Assembly (NCBI GenBank): GCA_900095095.1
Contig: FMBT01000403.1
Location: 1 to 64,000 of the forward strand
Direction of reading: 5' to 3'
Source of the DNA: Fragilariopsis cylindrus CCMP1102
Taxonomy: Eukaryota; Bacillariophyta; Bacillariophyceae; Bacillariales; Bacillariaceae
Length of the DNA: 64,000 nt
A program made the translations under genes and the position numbers. Positions 1 through 10,703 of the stretch are shown in pieces (position 1 is the stretch's first letter; each line of letters begins with the position of its first letter). The notes beneath the pieces were generated by a model. That model had not been told where the DNA came from. It made no database searches and was given only the letters and a program-made list of their open reading frames with translations.

Positions 1-758
1 ACACAGCAAATAGAAGACTACTAGCTGGTAGAGCCTATCTAACGCTGTTCTAAACGGCTACTAGTAAGATGATCAACGCTTAAAAATAGCAATATCACTT
101 CACAAAATAATATAGAAGAACGATTGCGATAGCTAAAATACATAGAATGTATAATCGGAATGTCTGTGTATCGATGGAATTTTCAACCAGTATATTTATC
201 TTTTATCATACTTCTCTACCCACCGTAGTTATTCCAAATAGTCACCAATAATAGGAGTAGCTTCCTGATTGTTCATCAAATCACAAACATAGCATCAATG
301 GCAAAACTTCCCCCTTAATTTTTTCATATTTTTTTATCCATGTCTGAACTAAAGATGGTTCCAGTCCCACACCAAAGAGGAATTCACATACAGTATTGAA
401 TGATGAATGAGTCAGTCAGTGATTAATTTTCGTTGCTACCGTCAACTGCCTGCATCACTATCACCACCATTACAATTCAAACAACGACAACAATGCATAA
501 CGAACGAAGGATGGAAACAAAAACGACATACACACAACTGTCGAGTACTATACCGTATTCAATGATAGTCAGAGAAAAGTCACTGTAGGAAGAAGTGACA
601 ATCGAAGCAAGGCAAGGCAACGCTATTATGATGCACATAGAAACTTTCAGAAGTCTACCATATCGAACAAAGATAATTCGGTGATAGAAAGATAAACAAG
701 AACGCACATCGCTGCTTCTGTCTCGGACAACTAACTACAACTCTCTCAAAAAAATACA
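1..758. other. intergenic, upstream of the carrier gene
   Basis: No convincing coding region is visible on either strand. The stretch is AT-rich and probably contains the promoter and 5' leader of the carrier gene, whose start codon follows an A-rich leader. Confidence 0.6.
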
Positions 759-2120
759 ATGACAACATCGTCGTCGTCGTTATGGAAGGATCTTATTGCA
801 GGTGGTATAGCGGGAACAGCTGGAGTGGTGATTGGTCATCCATTCGATACTATCAAAGTTCGACTGCAACAGCAGCAGCAGCAGATACAGCCACCAAAAA
901 TAAAAACAAAAATCGCCCCAACTATCTCCACACCGTCGTTGTCATCATCATTGTCATCGTCATCAATTTTGAGAGGAAAATATGTAGCGCCGCAACACGC
1001 TATTCCTCCTTCCAATAATTTATATCGTGGTCTGTATCGAGGAATCGGTGCACCTTTAGTCACGGCTGCTTTGATAAATGCCAGTGTCTTTTGTGTCTAC
1101 GGATCAGCCTCACGGATGTGGGACAACCATCATTCAAATAGTAATGATAAGAATTCTTCCGTATCATCCACTACAACAACTACAGCTACAACTACGACGA
1201 CGACAATAACGAAACACGCTGTTTGTGGTTTGATCACGGGAATGATCACATCTTTATTACTTTGTCCTGTGGAACATGTCAAGATCCGACTCCAAACGTT
1301 ACAACAACAAGGATCTTCTTCTTCTGCATCATCATCTTCGCTACCTCGTAGTTTATCATCATTCGACGTGGCTAAAAAATTATTACGATACAGCAGCGAT
1401 CAACACGGTCACGGTAGTGGCCTACAAGGAATTTATCGTGGACTATTCGTGACATGTTTGAGACAAGGTCCATCACTGGCAATTTATTTTCCTGTCTACC
1501 ATATACTGAAGGACGTTTTTGTTGGTAACAATACCGGCACTATCAATAGTGACAATAATGACAATAATAATAATAATGGCAATGACAGCAAAGATCCGTC
1601 ATCGTCATCTTCATCGTCGTCAGCATCATCATCATCATTATGGTGGTCCTCGGCTTTAGCAGGTGGACTTGCGGGTAGCTTCGCATGGACGATCGTCTAT
1701 CCAATAGATGTCATAAAAAGTCGTATCCAATCATTACCGATGGAGACACCCTCCAAAAAACGATCCTTTTATTATATTGCACGACATATACATCGAAATG
1801 AAGGTGGAATCATGAAAATGATCTTGTCTCGTGGACTTGCCGTGACAATACTACGTGCCTTCCCCGTCAATGGAACAATTTTTTTCGTCTACGAAATTGT
1901 CAATCAATGGTTATTACTGAATAATAATAATTTTGATAACAATAGCAACAACATTGCTGCTGAGAACTATAATAGAGAAGCAACGGACATTGTTGGAGAC
2001 CATGAATATTCGGGCGTGAGAAATAATCATAATCATAATCGCAATCGTAATCATACTATTCCGCGACGGAGATCCACTCTGCGTGTTTTGGACGTGGATG
2101 TGAAAGCAGAAACCTACTGA
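759..2120 (+). CDS. mitochondrial carrier family (SLC25) protein
   Basis: An inner-membrane solute carrier of 453 residues in a single exon. Three homologous repeats are visible, each with the carrier signature Px[DE]xx[KR]: HPFDTIKVR near residue 27, CPVEHVKIR near 169 and YPIDVIKSR near 314. Helices starting AGGIAG and AGGLAG precede the first and third signatures. Carriers are usually about 300 residues; the extra length is low-complexity inserts (poly-Q near 37-44, poly-S/T near 55-70, 130-150 and 185-200, poly-N/S near 262-294) that fall in loops, and an N/H-rich C-terminal tail. The first signature resembles the carnitine/acylcarnitine and basic amino acid carrier branch, but the substrate cannot be assigned from motifs. 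The ATG follows an A-rich leader and fits the family start just before helix 1. Confidence 0.9.
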   Translation: MTTSSSSLWKDLIAGGIAGTAGVVIGHPFDTIKVRLQQQQQQIQPPKIKTKIAPTISTPSLSSSLSSSSILRGKYVAPQHAIPPSNNLYRGLYRGIGAPLVTAALINASVFCVYGSASRMWDNHHSNSNDKNSSVSSTTTTTATTTTTTITKHAVCGLITGMITSLLLCPVEHVKIRLQTLQQQGSSSSASSSSLPRSLSSFDVAKKLLRYSSDQHGHGSGLQGIYRGLFVTCLRQGPSLAIYFPVYHILKDVFVGNNTGTINSDNNDNNNNNGNDSKDPSSSSSSSSASSSSLWWSSALAGGLAGSFAWTIVYPIDVIKSRIQSLPMETPSKKRSFYYIARHIHRNEGGIMKMILSRGLAVTILRAFPVNGTIFFVYEIVNQWLLLNNNNFDNNSNNIAAENYNREATDIVGDHEYSGVRNNHNHNRNRNHTIPRRRSTLRVLDVDVKAETY

Positions 2121-2674
2121 ACTAACTAACTAACTAACTAACTAACTAGTACAATGTAGACAAAGTATAATAGAATATAATTGATTTTAGAACAGATACA
2201 TCACACACAGTGCTAATATTAAAAGTTGCGAGCAATCGTAGTTGTCTAATTAGTTTTACATTAGGTCCTATGACTTTATATATATATATGTATATATATA
2301 TATATACATAAACGAGAATACACTGCTTTTTATAGTTCAGAACAAAAAAAATTAATTCGTAGTAGAGAAAAAATGACGTTGTCAAGGGAAGGTATCTAAG
2401 AAGTAAAGAGTGGCCAATAGAAAATGTCTGATTTTTCTCGAAAAGTTCCGATACTTTGTCATGATGTGTGAAACTCCGAAATGATAATCAGAGCGTGCTG
2501 ATTAATATTGACCCCACCTTGCTTGGGTACACCGGTACGGGACTTCGATTTTTCAATCAATTTTTATTGGCAATTTCGATTACACATCACACATCAGAAC
2601 ATAAAATCACATATCACATCACATCACATCACATCACAAATAACAAATCACAAATCACAAAAAATACACTGACG
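2121..2674. other. intergenic with simple repeats
   Basis: This holds an AACT-type tandem repeat directly after the carrier stop (about 2122-2147), a TA-rich run at about 2277-2306, and a CACAT/CAAAT-type run at about 2585-2660 just before the lipB start. No gene is seen. Confidence 0.6.
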
Positions 2675-3739
2675 ATGGTAATTCCCATTCCAATTCTCCG
2701 ACTCACTCTCATATTAGCCTCTGCTACTGTTGTATTTGTGAGTCATGCTTGGGTGCCTTCTAAAGTGTATGACAATAGTTTGTTAGTGTCGCGGAGGCGG
2801 CAGCAAACTTCTACATTGCCTATGATGATTTCGAAGCAACAGCTTGGTATTTTTGAGGTACTAGAGACGACGGAACCATCAACTGATCGACGTGTTGTCC
2901 TCCTAGATTATACAGCTTGTAATGATACGACGGGTCTACCATCATTGATTGATTTCGATACCGCTTGGGAATATCAAAAACATATATTAAATCAACAAAT
3001 TGAACGACTGCAATTTGACGACACGACAACTTCGTCTTTTTTACCAATTATTTTGAACGATGATGATGATGATGATGATGATGAAACCAAGAACTATTCA
3101 AATAAAACCAATGGTCACGATGCCATTATTATGCTCCAACACAACCCAGTTTACACGTTAGGAACAGGATCAGATGACAAGTTCCTCCTGTCTTCTTCTT
3201 CGTGTCCTAATGACGATGAAGATGACAGCGACGATTCTACCAGTACCAATAATGCAGTCGATCCTTCCACAGTTCCCGTTGTCCGTATGGATCGTGGTGG
3301 CGAAATTACATATCACGGGCCAGGACAAATAACGGTATATCCCATATTAGATTTAAGAAGTTATCGTCAAGATATACATTGGTATATGCGTGCGCTAGAG
3401 GAAGCAATAATATTGGCAATATCTAAATGCGATAAAAATCTTCAACCGGAACGACAAGATGACGTCACGGGAGTATGGGTTAACAATCGTAAAATAGCTG
3501 CTGTTGGTATTAAGTGTCGTAGGTGGATAACAATGCACGGATTGGCTGTTAACGTTGAAGAATCGAGTTTAGAAAATTTTCAGGGTATTGTACCGTGTGG
3601 ATTAGAGGGTCGTAAGGTGGGATGTATCAATCAATTCATCGATAATCCCATTAAAGTTCATGATTTTTCAATACTGTTGAAGGAAGCCCTCGAGGAAGTA
3701 TTTCAAATAGAATTGATCAACCAAGAATTGATGCAGTGA
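2675..3739 (+). CDS. lipB: octanoyl-[acyl carrier protein]:protein N-octanoyltransferase (LipB), organellar
   Basis: The enzyme moves octanoyl groups from ACP to target proteins as the first step of lipoate cofactor assembly. The ATG at 2675 is preferred over the upstream in-frame ATG at 2480-2490 region codons because it begins a signal peptide-like stretch (LRLTLILASATVVFVSHAW) whose end resembles the diatom ASAF plastid motif; the in-frame sequence upstream translates a CACAT-type simple repeat. The LipB hallmarks are present: RGGEITYHGPGQ in the centre, then NNRKIAAVGIK with the catalytic lysine, MHGLAVNV, and VPCGLEGRKV with the catalytic cysteine. Two acidic inserts (poly-D near 3060 and a D/S-rich loop near 3210) enlarge the protein to 354 residues against about 210-250 for bacterial LipB. 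Plastid rather than mitochondrial location is an inference from the presequence. Confidence 0.88.
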   Translation: MVIPIPILRLTLILASATVVFVSHAWVPSKVYDNSLLVSRRRQQTSTLPMMISKQQLGIFEVLETTEPSTDRRVVLLDYTACNDTTGLPSLIDFDTAWEYQKHILNQQIERLQFDDTTTSSFLPIILNDDDDDDDDETKNYSNKTNGHDAIIMLQHNPVYTLGTGSDDKFLLSSSSCPNDDEDDSDDSTSTNNAVDPSTVPVVRMDRGGEITYHGPGQITVYPILDLRSYRQDIHWYMRALEEAIILAISKCDKNLQPERQDDVTGVWVNNRKIAAVGIKCRRWITMHGLAVNVEESSLENFQGIVPCGLEGRKVGCINQFIDNPIKVHDFSILLKEALEEVFQIELINQELMQ

Positions 3740-4044
3740 TATAGATAAATAACATTGCTTCTATCGTTGTTGTTATTTATTGTTATTATTATTATTACTA
3801 TTATTTAAGTCGCCATTATCGTTTATTTTACAAGCTTTAACTATGGACTATGTGTCCTTGGGCCCCACCTTTTTTCGTAGAAGCTGTGAGCTTGTTTTTC
3901 TTAGTCAGTTGAAGCATATTTAAATTACCTGCCATTGTGTCCATTCCTTCTGCATACATTCGCTTCTTTTTAAAATCACACCAACGATTATTGTTTTCCG
4001 TTGATTGTAGTGTAGCGTAGTGTAGTTCAGTGATGTCCCACTTT
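3740..4044. other. intergenic between convergent genes
   Basis: This is the space between the lipB stop and the stop of the ARM-like gene on the other strand. A GTT/ATT-rich simple repeat lies at about 3766-3805. Nothing else is recognised. Confidence 0.5.
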
Positions 4045-5657
4045 TTAAGATTCTGTTTCCTCTTCAAAGTACAAGTGATTGAATGCCAAATGAGCCACCC
4101 TTGGCTCATTACTTGCCAGGGCAACGATACGCTCTTGTAGGTATAGACAACCTAGTCTGTTTTCTTTTGCCTTGCTAAGTTCTCTCAGTAGTTGAATAGC
4201 CAACAACGGAGCCTCATTCCTACCTGTTTGCGTCGATAAGATGGGGAAGATAGAATCGAAGACACGATTATTGGGCAGCCCGGTACTTGAATTTGTTCCT
4301 AATTCTTTAGCCAAACCTGATGGTGAATCGAGCTGCAGTAACGGAACGAAGACCTCAAGCGTACGATCACGAATATCCGTATCAACAGAACCGTCATATC
4401 CCGCCTGTAATTTCAATGGATTGACACGAGTAACGATATTAGATATTGGATTGATGTATTCCAGGGCATCAGATCCCAATCGAGGAATGTATAAGAAATC
4501 GCCTAGGCGTTTCAAAAGTTTGGATGGAATGTTAATCAAAATGGCTCGAGTATCGGGCATCTCATCAGGATCTTGATCTTCTGCGTTGGCAAAAACATCG
4601 ACGTTAGCGTGGTTGATAAATTCCTGAAGTAATTCTAATCCAATTATAGTAACGTTACGGGTTGTCATGGTATCCGTCAGAACACTACAAAGTGCGGGGA
4701 ATATAGAATATACTCGAACTAGATAATCTTGAGTAAGTTGCAAAAGCATTTCCTGTTCAATATCTTGTACGTGATCTTCTTTGGTATCGAGCTTCTTCGC
4801 TAGGTGTAAGCTACCAAACCCCCAACTCCCTCCGACTGCCTGTCCAAATTTAGAAGGATCTGGTAGTTTGGCTCCCTCCTCGGGTGGTGCATCGGTGGCA
4901 GTTGAAGACAAAAAAAGTTTGTCACAAAACAATTTTTGACCCGTCACGTCTAGGTGTGGTGCAAGGTTGATAAGGATGCTCAGTGCGTTCATACTTAAGA
5001 CATTTCCGTTACCATTACTGTCGTCGGAACCACCAGGTTGCTTTGAGGATTCTTCGTATAGGCAACCGACCAAAATCGACAATATATCATTAGAATACGC
5101 CAAGAGACGCAAATTTGCTGAAACAAATGATAAATTGCGAAGAATAGTAAGAATAACTTCTAGGTATTTCATGTCGTCCGCCGTGAGCTTGTCCTTGCAC
5201 AAATTGGATCGACAGAATCGCTCCCACTTTCTACTCTCGACCGTTAACGGTCCTTCCCATGCCTCCTGGGCTAGGAACTTTGGTTCTTCTACAGCATCGT
5301 CATCATCATCGCCATTCTTTTTGTTTTCATTGTCATCGTCGTCGTCAACTTTTTTTTCCCAGCCTATGACATCATAAAATACGTTGGTGAGTGCTTTTAG
5401 GACTTGATCACCGTCCAAGGCATAATTGATATCGTGACTGGCTGTAATTCGCAACAATCATTCAATGCTTCATTTCGTGAAGTACTACTACTAGCGAGGA
5501 GGCGCCGGGTCAATGATTTGCCGTCGGGAAAAGGAGTTTTTTTGCCGACACTCGGTGCGAATGGAACAGGGGAAGAAACACGCGTTCTCGTTGGCGATCT
5601 AGGCCTAGTTGGTGATCTCGGTCTCTTGCGGACGCTGCTGTCATCGACTTGATACAT
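4045..5657 (-). CDS. ARM/HEAT-like helical protein, possibly a SWI/SNF-type subunit
   Basis: Two open frames on the minus strand join into one gene. The first, from the ATG at 5657, encodes an R/S/P-rich N-terminus with RSPTRPRSPTR. The second runs to the stop at 4045. A GT-AG intron at 5442-5491 (50 nt; two further in-phase GT donors would give 47 or 44 nt) joins them in phase 1 and yields 520 residues. The body is helical repeat-like, with ILTILRNLSFVSANLRLL, MNALSILINLAPHL and LLAIQLLRELSK, and has an acidic insert after WEKK. The LRNLSFV-type repeat recalls the C-terminal region of BAF250/ARID1 and similar chromatin-remodelling subunits. That assignment is weak; an unrelated armadillo protein is equally possible. 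Confidence 0.6.
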
Positions 5658-6452
5658 CTTTTGACTTCGTTTGTCTTTAATAATGACTGTACAACCTTAT
5701 AAAAGACTATTATGAGGGATACAATAAGAGATTGACCTACAGTTTCCTTTTGCATTAGTTCCACAATACTTGTAAGCTTTACTTTTATTATTATAATAAG
5801 GTACCTGCAGCTTGCAAACAATGCCAATAAGTAGCGGTAGGACCTATGTAATAATATATACGTACTGTACTATTAGTTCATACTTCCTCCAGGGAGCGCT
5901 ATAACTTCGAACTGCGCAGGGGGCTATCGTTTGAAAAATTAACACGCGCTAAAGCGCGTTGAACCATTAAAATCTATCCAAAAAATGCGAAATGTACGAA
6001 AAAAATAAAATAAGCGAAGATTATATATACAAACTTAGTCCCAAATTAAAAAATATGTTACTATCTTTTGTACAAATGCACTGTAGTTATTGGGTCAACG
6101 TCTTCAGCATACAATAGACAGCAAAGAATAGACAATACGGTAGAAAGGATCCATTGTATTCAAATTTGCATAAGAATATCTACTCTCGATTAAAGTTATG
6201 TGAAATAGTAGGTAATGCCGTTCTGTCTTAATTGCGTCAAGACACTAGCTAGTAATTAATACGATTCACAACATAACAGTTACAATTAAAGTAGCCTCAC
6301 AGTGTATATCACGCAGTCATAAAGGTCTCAATCAGACGCGTCCCAAAGAAAATGAAGGTATTCTTTCCAGGCAGGATCATGACAACAACATGGCAAAAGC
6401 TACCTCCTTATATTTAGTTTTAGATACAAGTTTATTATCTAATTATTATGTA
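5658..6452. other. intergenic, about 0.8 kb
   Basis: No convincing gene is seen. It holds the divergent or terminal flanks of two minus-strand genes and the short perfect palindrome listed separately. Confidence 0.5.
5944..5959. repeat. perfect GC-rich palindrome in AT-rich spacer
   Basis: ACGCGCT is followed by two A residues and its exact inverse complement AGCGCGT. It gives a 7-bp stem with a two-base loop in otherwise AT-rich DNA. Function unknown; it could be a protein-binding palindrome or a chance occurrence. Confidence 0.45.
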
Positions 6453-7712
6453 TTACAGATATCTTTGATAATCTACCTCATTGGACCACATCCATTCTCC
6501 TTTGACCGTTACACAATTGGTACTCTTCGCCTTTTTATTTGGTCGACTTTCTTCTTCTTCTTTGTCATCATCATCGTCGTCGTCATCCATAAGATCATTC
6601 AATAAATCTTCCTCAGTCGATAATGATTCCTTTTCATCGGACATTTCTTCTTCAACTGTACGAATCTTAACTCGTTGAATTCCAACGAAGTAACCAGCAT
6701 TTTTCCATCCCAACATTTGTACCGTGGTATACGGTCCATGAAGCTGGTTGTCTTCATTTCCTTGATATTCCCATTTTGTTATAATATCTGTATTATTTTT
6801 AGCGACTCCTGTATTATTATTTGTTTGCTGTTCTGATGATGGAAACATACGGTATATTGTTTTTTTTGTTGTATCGTAAATATCCACCTCTCCTTTTAGT
6901 AATAGGGCATTGGCAGCTCCTGTCAATTCATCTAGACTCTTCTTGGCCACGTTACACTTATCATCATTCACGGCCGCGCTTTTATTAATAATCGCATTTT
7001 TCTTTCCACCATATCTTTGTTTTCTCGGAGTCTTCACAAGCTTTCCGTATCGCTGGATGGCTTGCATTATTGATTCTGCATCACCTAGCAGAATTAGTAT
7101 TCGTTTGTATAACTGCTCTTTAGATAACTCATCCAAATCTTCTTGCAAATCAGACTTATTGTTATGAGGCTGCCTTTTCGGCACTGCAATATTTAGACTG
7201 GCACCGTCCTTGTCATCATCTTCGCGCATCAACGTGTCCGCCCATGCATCAGGTTCCCCATCTTCTAACGGAGGGTGTTTTCGAAAGACATATGTATCCC
7301 CATCAAAAAATCCCGTCCCGTCATTTTCTTCATCTCTCATATGGAAGGGCTCAATCTTAACGCCATCAGTCGCGAGACTCGTCTCAGCGGCGTCCATATG
7401 GTCGTCTTCGTTGTCATTGAACAAGGCGCCGCCGCTTCCTCGTATTTGTCGTCGCATGCGTTTCGCTTCGATTAATTCAGATTTAGAGGGAATGTCATTA
7501 CCATCAGGATCTTCATTATCTCCATCTTCTCGATTAAAATTATTTTTGTTGGTATTAGTAAATGTTGAAGGCCGTAGTGCCGAAGGTTTGCGATCTTCCG
7601 TATTTTCTTCGTCGATGCCGCTGCGATGTCGTTTCTGTGGTGGTGCTTCATCGGTTATGGACCCCGCGGGAAAATGAACGTTTCGTTTCTTACTGTTATT
7701 CGATGATGACAT
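6453..7712 (-). CDS. U5 snRNP 52K / CD2BP2-LIN1-like GYF-domain protein
   Basis: A 419-residue spliceosomal protein candidate. In CD2BP2/Lin1 the C-terminal GYF domain binds proline-rich and U5 snRNP partners. The N-terminus carries KRNVHFPAG and RKPSALRPSTF; the central part has the family-like stretches SELIEAKRMRRQIRG, KIEPFHMRDEENDGTGFFDGD and PDAWADTL. The C-terminal GYF domain starts near residue 312 with WEYQGNEDNQLHGPYTTVQM and GWKNAGYF, followed by an acidic poly-D insert and a final GEWMWSNEVDY, which fits the end of the fold. The start ATG is followed by a basic, nuclear-looking N-terminus. The acidic insert inside the GYF domain is larger than in animal homologues as I remember them. 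Confidence 0.82.
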   Translation of the reverse strand: MSSSNNSKKRNVHFPAGSITDEAPPQKRHRSGIDEENTEDRKPSALRPSTFTNTNKNNFNREDGDNEDPDGNDIPSKSELIEAKRMRRQIRGSGGALFNDNEDDHMDAAETSLATDGVKIEPFHMRDEENDGTGFFDGDTYVFRKHPPLEDGEPDAWADTLMREDDDKDGASLNIAVPKRQPHNNKSDLQEDLDELSKEQLYKRILILLGDAESIMQAIQRYGKLVKTPRKQRYGGKKNAIINKSAAVNDDKCNVAKKSLDELTGAANALLLKGEVDIYDTTKKTIYRMFPSSEQQTNNNTGVAKNNTDIITKWEYQGNEDNQLHGPYTTVQMLGWKNAGYFVGIQRVKIRTVEEEMSDEKESLSTEEDLLNDLMDDDDDDDDKEEEESRPNKKAKSTNCVTVKGEWMWSNEVDYQRYL

Positions 7713-8434
7713 CTCGATTCGTTAATCGTTGATACTATGCCGTACACGACGAATCAGTCGAATCTGTGTCGCCTTTGCAATGGTGTGGAGTAAGAAAGTC
7801 TACAGTACCAGTTGTTCACTCTATGATAATGGGTCTACGTATTGGACGATGTTTCGTGCTTCTCTTTATTCATCACAATGAATTGATAGTGTCACATGAT
7901 GGTACTTAGTATGATGCATGATCGATGGAGCATAAAATAAACAAATCCAAATATACGGTTCGTATATGGTTAGGGTTACAGAATACCCTTTTAACCCCAA
8001 TATCACTAGTGAATGAACAGGATACGTAAACGCATATTCAGTATTATAAATTAATAATACAACATTGTACTCTTTATCTCACAGGCTTTAGCATTCTAAA
8101 CTAATGAGTTGAACTAAACTATTGTTCCTGAAAGCAGTTGGAATAAGTAGAATAGGTGATTAGTAATTTTGGTTGTAATTTAGACGGCAGATAATATGGT
8201 CTTATAGAACTAGGTGGATCTAATCATTCTTTCGTAGGAGCTAGTGATATAATATGGGTATATTTTCGTAATTCTAAAATAAAACTGAGTGTTTTTAAAT
8301 CTTTTACTATAAGTTTTACAGGACTGCATTTTTGTCTCTTTCTTTGCGTATATTCGTTGTTGTTCTTCTCAATGTGATTTATCTATGTATTCGAACAGTC
8401 GTTAATGTATATTATGTAGTCCGGTCGAGTATAA
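7713..8434. other. intergenic, about 0.7 kb
   Basis: The promoter side of the GYF gene and the 3' side of the J-domain gene. No coding region or structured element is recognised. Confidence 0.5.
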
Positions 8435-9292
8435 TTAGTTCTCTTCATCATTATTTCCCAAAAGTTTGTCCAGTTCGCTCCTTGCATTGGAAATGGTCTG
8501 GAATTTTTCCGTTGCGGCTTCTTTTTTCAGTGGATTCTTATCGGGATGATGCTTCAAAGACATCTTGTGAAATGCTTTTTTAGCTGTCTTGCGAGAATAT
8601 TCAGAAGAAATCATGCCATCCTTATCCAACATCTCCAATGCCACCATGAATTCTTTCATTGACGCGGGCGGATACACCTTCAGGAAGGATTCGACGTCGT
8701 CATCTTGTTGTTGTTCTTCTTCTTCTTGCTGTTGCTGTTGGGTGCAACCTTCAGCAGTTGTAGAATCCTCAGCCGGAGACCGGGAAATTACGGGAGGAAC
8801 CCTCTCATCCGTGTCGTCGGTGCATTTAGTCTTGCTTTTGTCGCTGCTACTGTCCTTGTTGCTTCCAGCGTTTTCATCTGCGATCTCTTCTTTTTTTTGT
8901 TTCTCAGTCAATGAGGAGGCACTTTTTTCTTCACCTGATAACGATGGTTTTGATGGTATTGAGAGGCATATAGTCACGTATTGACGTCCCTTCTTATGAT
9001 GCCTATGATGTTGACATTGATCCCTTCCGAAATTTCGAAGACAAATCTTGCATTGTTTTCCTTCGTTGGTGATTGCAACTTCGAATGGACCATCGTTATC
9101 ATTGCCATCATCAACATAGACGTACCGTTTGTGATTCTTATTACATGGTTTCTTTAACCCAACACAAAACTTACATGGTACGCCTTTTCCGGTGATCCCA
9201 ACGAGAATTTTGCTCCTGTTGTCTTCGTTGCGGGATTCGGTGCTCGCCCTGCTGTCGGTGTTGCTTTTATGGGTATCGGTATTGACGCACAT
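8435..9292 (-). CDS. J-domain protein with two N-terminal Cys/His repeats
   Basis: The ATG at 9292 gives 285 residues. The C-terminal ~75 residues form a J domain: ALEMLDKDGMISSEYSRKTAKKAFHKMSLKHHPDKNP contains the HPD tripeptide that stimulates Hsp70 ATPase (near residue 247), followed by EAATEKFQTISNARSEL. The N-terminal half has two similar Cys/His segments: GKGVPCKFCVGLKKPCNKNH and NEGKQCKICLRNFGRDQCQHH, each CxxC then C and H, which suggests tandem zinc-binding modules. They are separated by an acidic loop and followed by a low-complexity E/S/Q linker. Placing the J domain at the C-terminus with such repeats at the N-terminus is not a standard DnaJ class A/B layout. The role of the repeats is unknown. 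Confidence 0.75.
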   Translation of the reverse strand: MCVNTDTHKSNTDSRASTESRNEDNRSKILVGITGKGVPCKFCVGLKKPCNKNHKRYVYVDDGNDNDGPFEVAITNEGKQCKICLRNFGRDQCQHHRHHKKGRQYVTICLSIPSKPSLSGEEKSASSLTEKQKKEEIADENAGSNKDSSSDKSKTKCTDDTDERVPPVISRSPAEDSTTAEGCTQQQQQEEEEQQQDDDVESFLKVYPPASMKEFMVALEMLDKDGMISSEYSRKTAKKAFHKMSLKHHPDKNPLKKEAATEKFQTISNARSELDKLLGNNDEEN

Positions 9293-9578
9293 GCTGGAGG
9301 AAATAATCGAATCGAATCGAATCAATCAATCAGTCAATTGTTTTCTCGTGTGTATGATTGTATCGCAAGAAGGGTAGGATGACGGCGTTCTCGGTTGATC
9401 GGATTGCTTTTGGTTAAGAGGCGTTGACGTCCGATTGAGTTTGGCGTGAGTAAATAATTATGTGGAGAGGAAAGAGCGAGAAAGAGGGGACAAGTTTTTG
9501 TAAACTAAAGAATTAAACTATTGCGAACTACAAAGCCGAGTAAAGTGTGTGGATGCGGAAAAACTTCAAAAAGACTTC

Positions 9579-9617
9579 CACGCTAGCAGACCACGCTAGC
9601 AGACCACGCTAGAGACT
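9579..9617. repeat. three copies of a 13-bp tandem repeat
   Basis: The unit CACGCTAGCAGAC occurs twice exactly and a third time with changes at its 3' end. Each unit contains the palindrome GCTAGC or its remnant. Confidence 0.7.
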
Positions 9618-10249
9618 ACATGGCAATGAGATGTATGGTTTTACTTCACTTAAAAACCTGGAACCATTCGCTCATTTTCTGGACCTTACGAAAACCAGCA
9701 ACCAACGCATCTTGATCGATGCTGATCCGCGAATCGTAAAAATTAACTGCGCAACTCTAGAAAACCTGAATCGTTGTTTGTGTACAGTACAAGTTGTGCT
9801 GTTTCTCATCGAACAATTTTAGATCAGCTACGATCGACGCATTTAGCACAAAAATTGATCGAAAACAAAAATCGAAACATCGTCTCCCCCAAGTTCGCAT
9901 TTTACGACTGATTTATGAAATAATTGCCAGTAGAGACTTCTTCTAGTACTTTTATCTTATTGCTAGTGGGAAAAGGAACAGACATTTTTTCCACTAGATG
10001 CCGTTTTATCTTGGATATGTAAATGGTGCATGCCATAGAATGAGCAAGTTCTATGAGGGTGAAGACAATAATCAAGAAAGCAAAAAGTGATAGAGAAAGA
10101 GAAGAACAACATGTAGCTATGAGGTCTTCTCTCCTACTGTACTAATCAATTGGATGATTGCTGTATCTAGATCTTTGATGGGCAGGTAGTTCATAGTCGT
10201 GTAATGTACATTTACCTACTAATGTAAAGTAAGTATCCCTCTTTACTAT

Positions 10250-10261
10250 AATTATTATTAC

Positions 10262-10293
<32 letters not shown>
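10250..10293. repeat. (ATT)n microsatellite
   Basis: A run of ATT triplets with one early interruption, in the spacer before the polyprenyl synthase gene. Confidence 0.85.
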
Positions 10294-10294
<1 letters not shown>

Positions 10295-10703
10295 GGTATC
10301 ATTACTAATATTAATTTAAATGCAAGTCTAACTTTTACCTTAAGTAAGTTCTTCTACTTCAGTCGAACTAGTCGGACGTGTGCGTGAATCCAACAAATAA
10401 TTTTCGCTGACTGAGTGAGAAAAAAAGGTTAAAAAGTTTGTGGCGTAGAAGGAGAGGTACAAATAATTATTACAAATGCACAGCACAAAAAAAAACATTG
10501 GCCGCCAATAGAACCAAACGAACATGGTATCTAGAAGTCCTTGACGAGCAAGGAACCACGTTTATTCCATATCTAGCAATTAGCTAATAATTTTTTATTC
10601 TGATAAGATTGATCTGTGATCTGTGATCAGGCCAAGAAAGTCCAGACAACCTAAAAAAGATTTTTTTTTTGAAATTTACTATTGAATCACACCGTCGTTA
10701 ATC

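Larger units (their letters stand above)
9293..10703. other. intergenic, about 1.4 kb, with short tandem repeats
   Basis: No gene is supported; the open frame at 9631-9822 has no recognisable features. A 13-bp unit (CACGCTAGCAGAC) occurs three times at about 9579-9617, the last copy diverged. An (ATT)n microsatellite lies at about 10250-10293. The right end is the promoter of the polyprenyl synthase gene. Confidence 0.5.

Noticed and set aside
477-707. Minus-strand open frame of 76 codons
   Set aside because: No domain, presequence or splice partner; low-complexity hydrophobic translation typical of AT-rich spacer.
9631-9822. Plus-strand open frame of 63 codons
   Set aside because: No recognisable motif and no neighbouring exon; kept as spacer.
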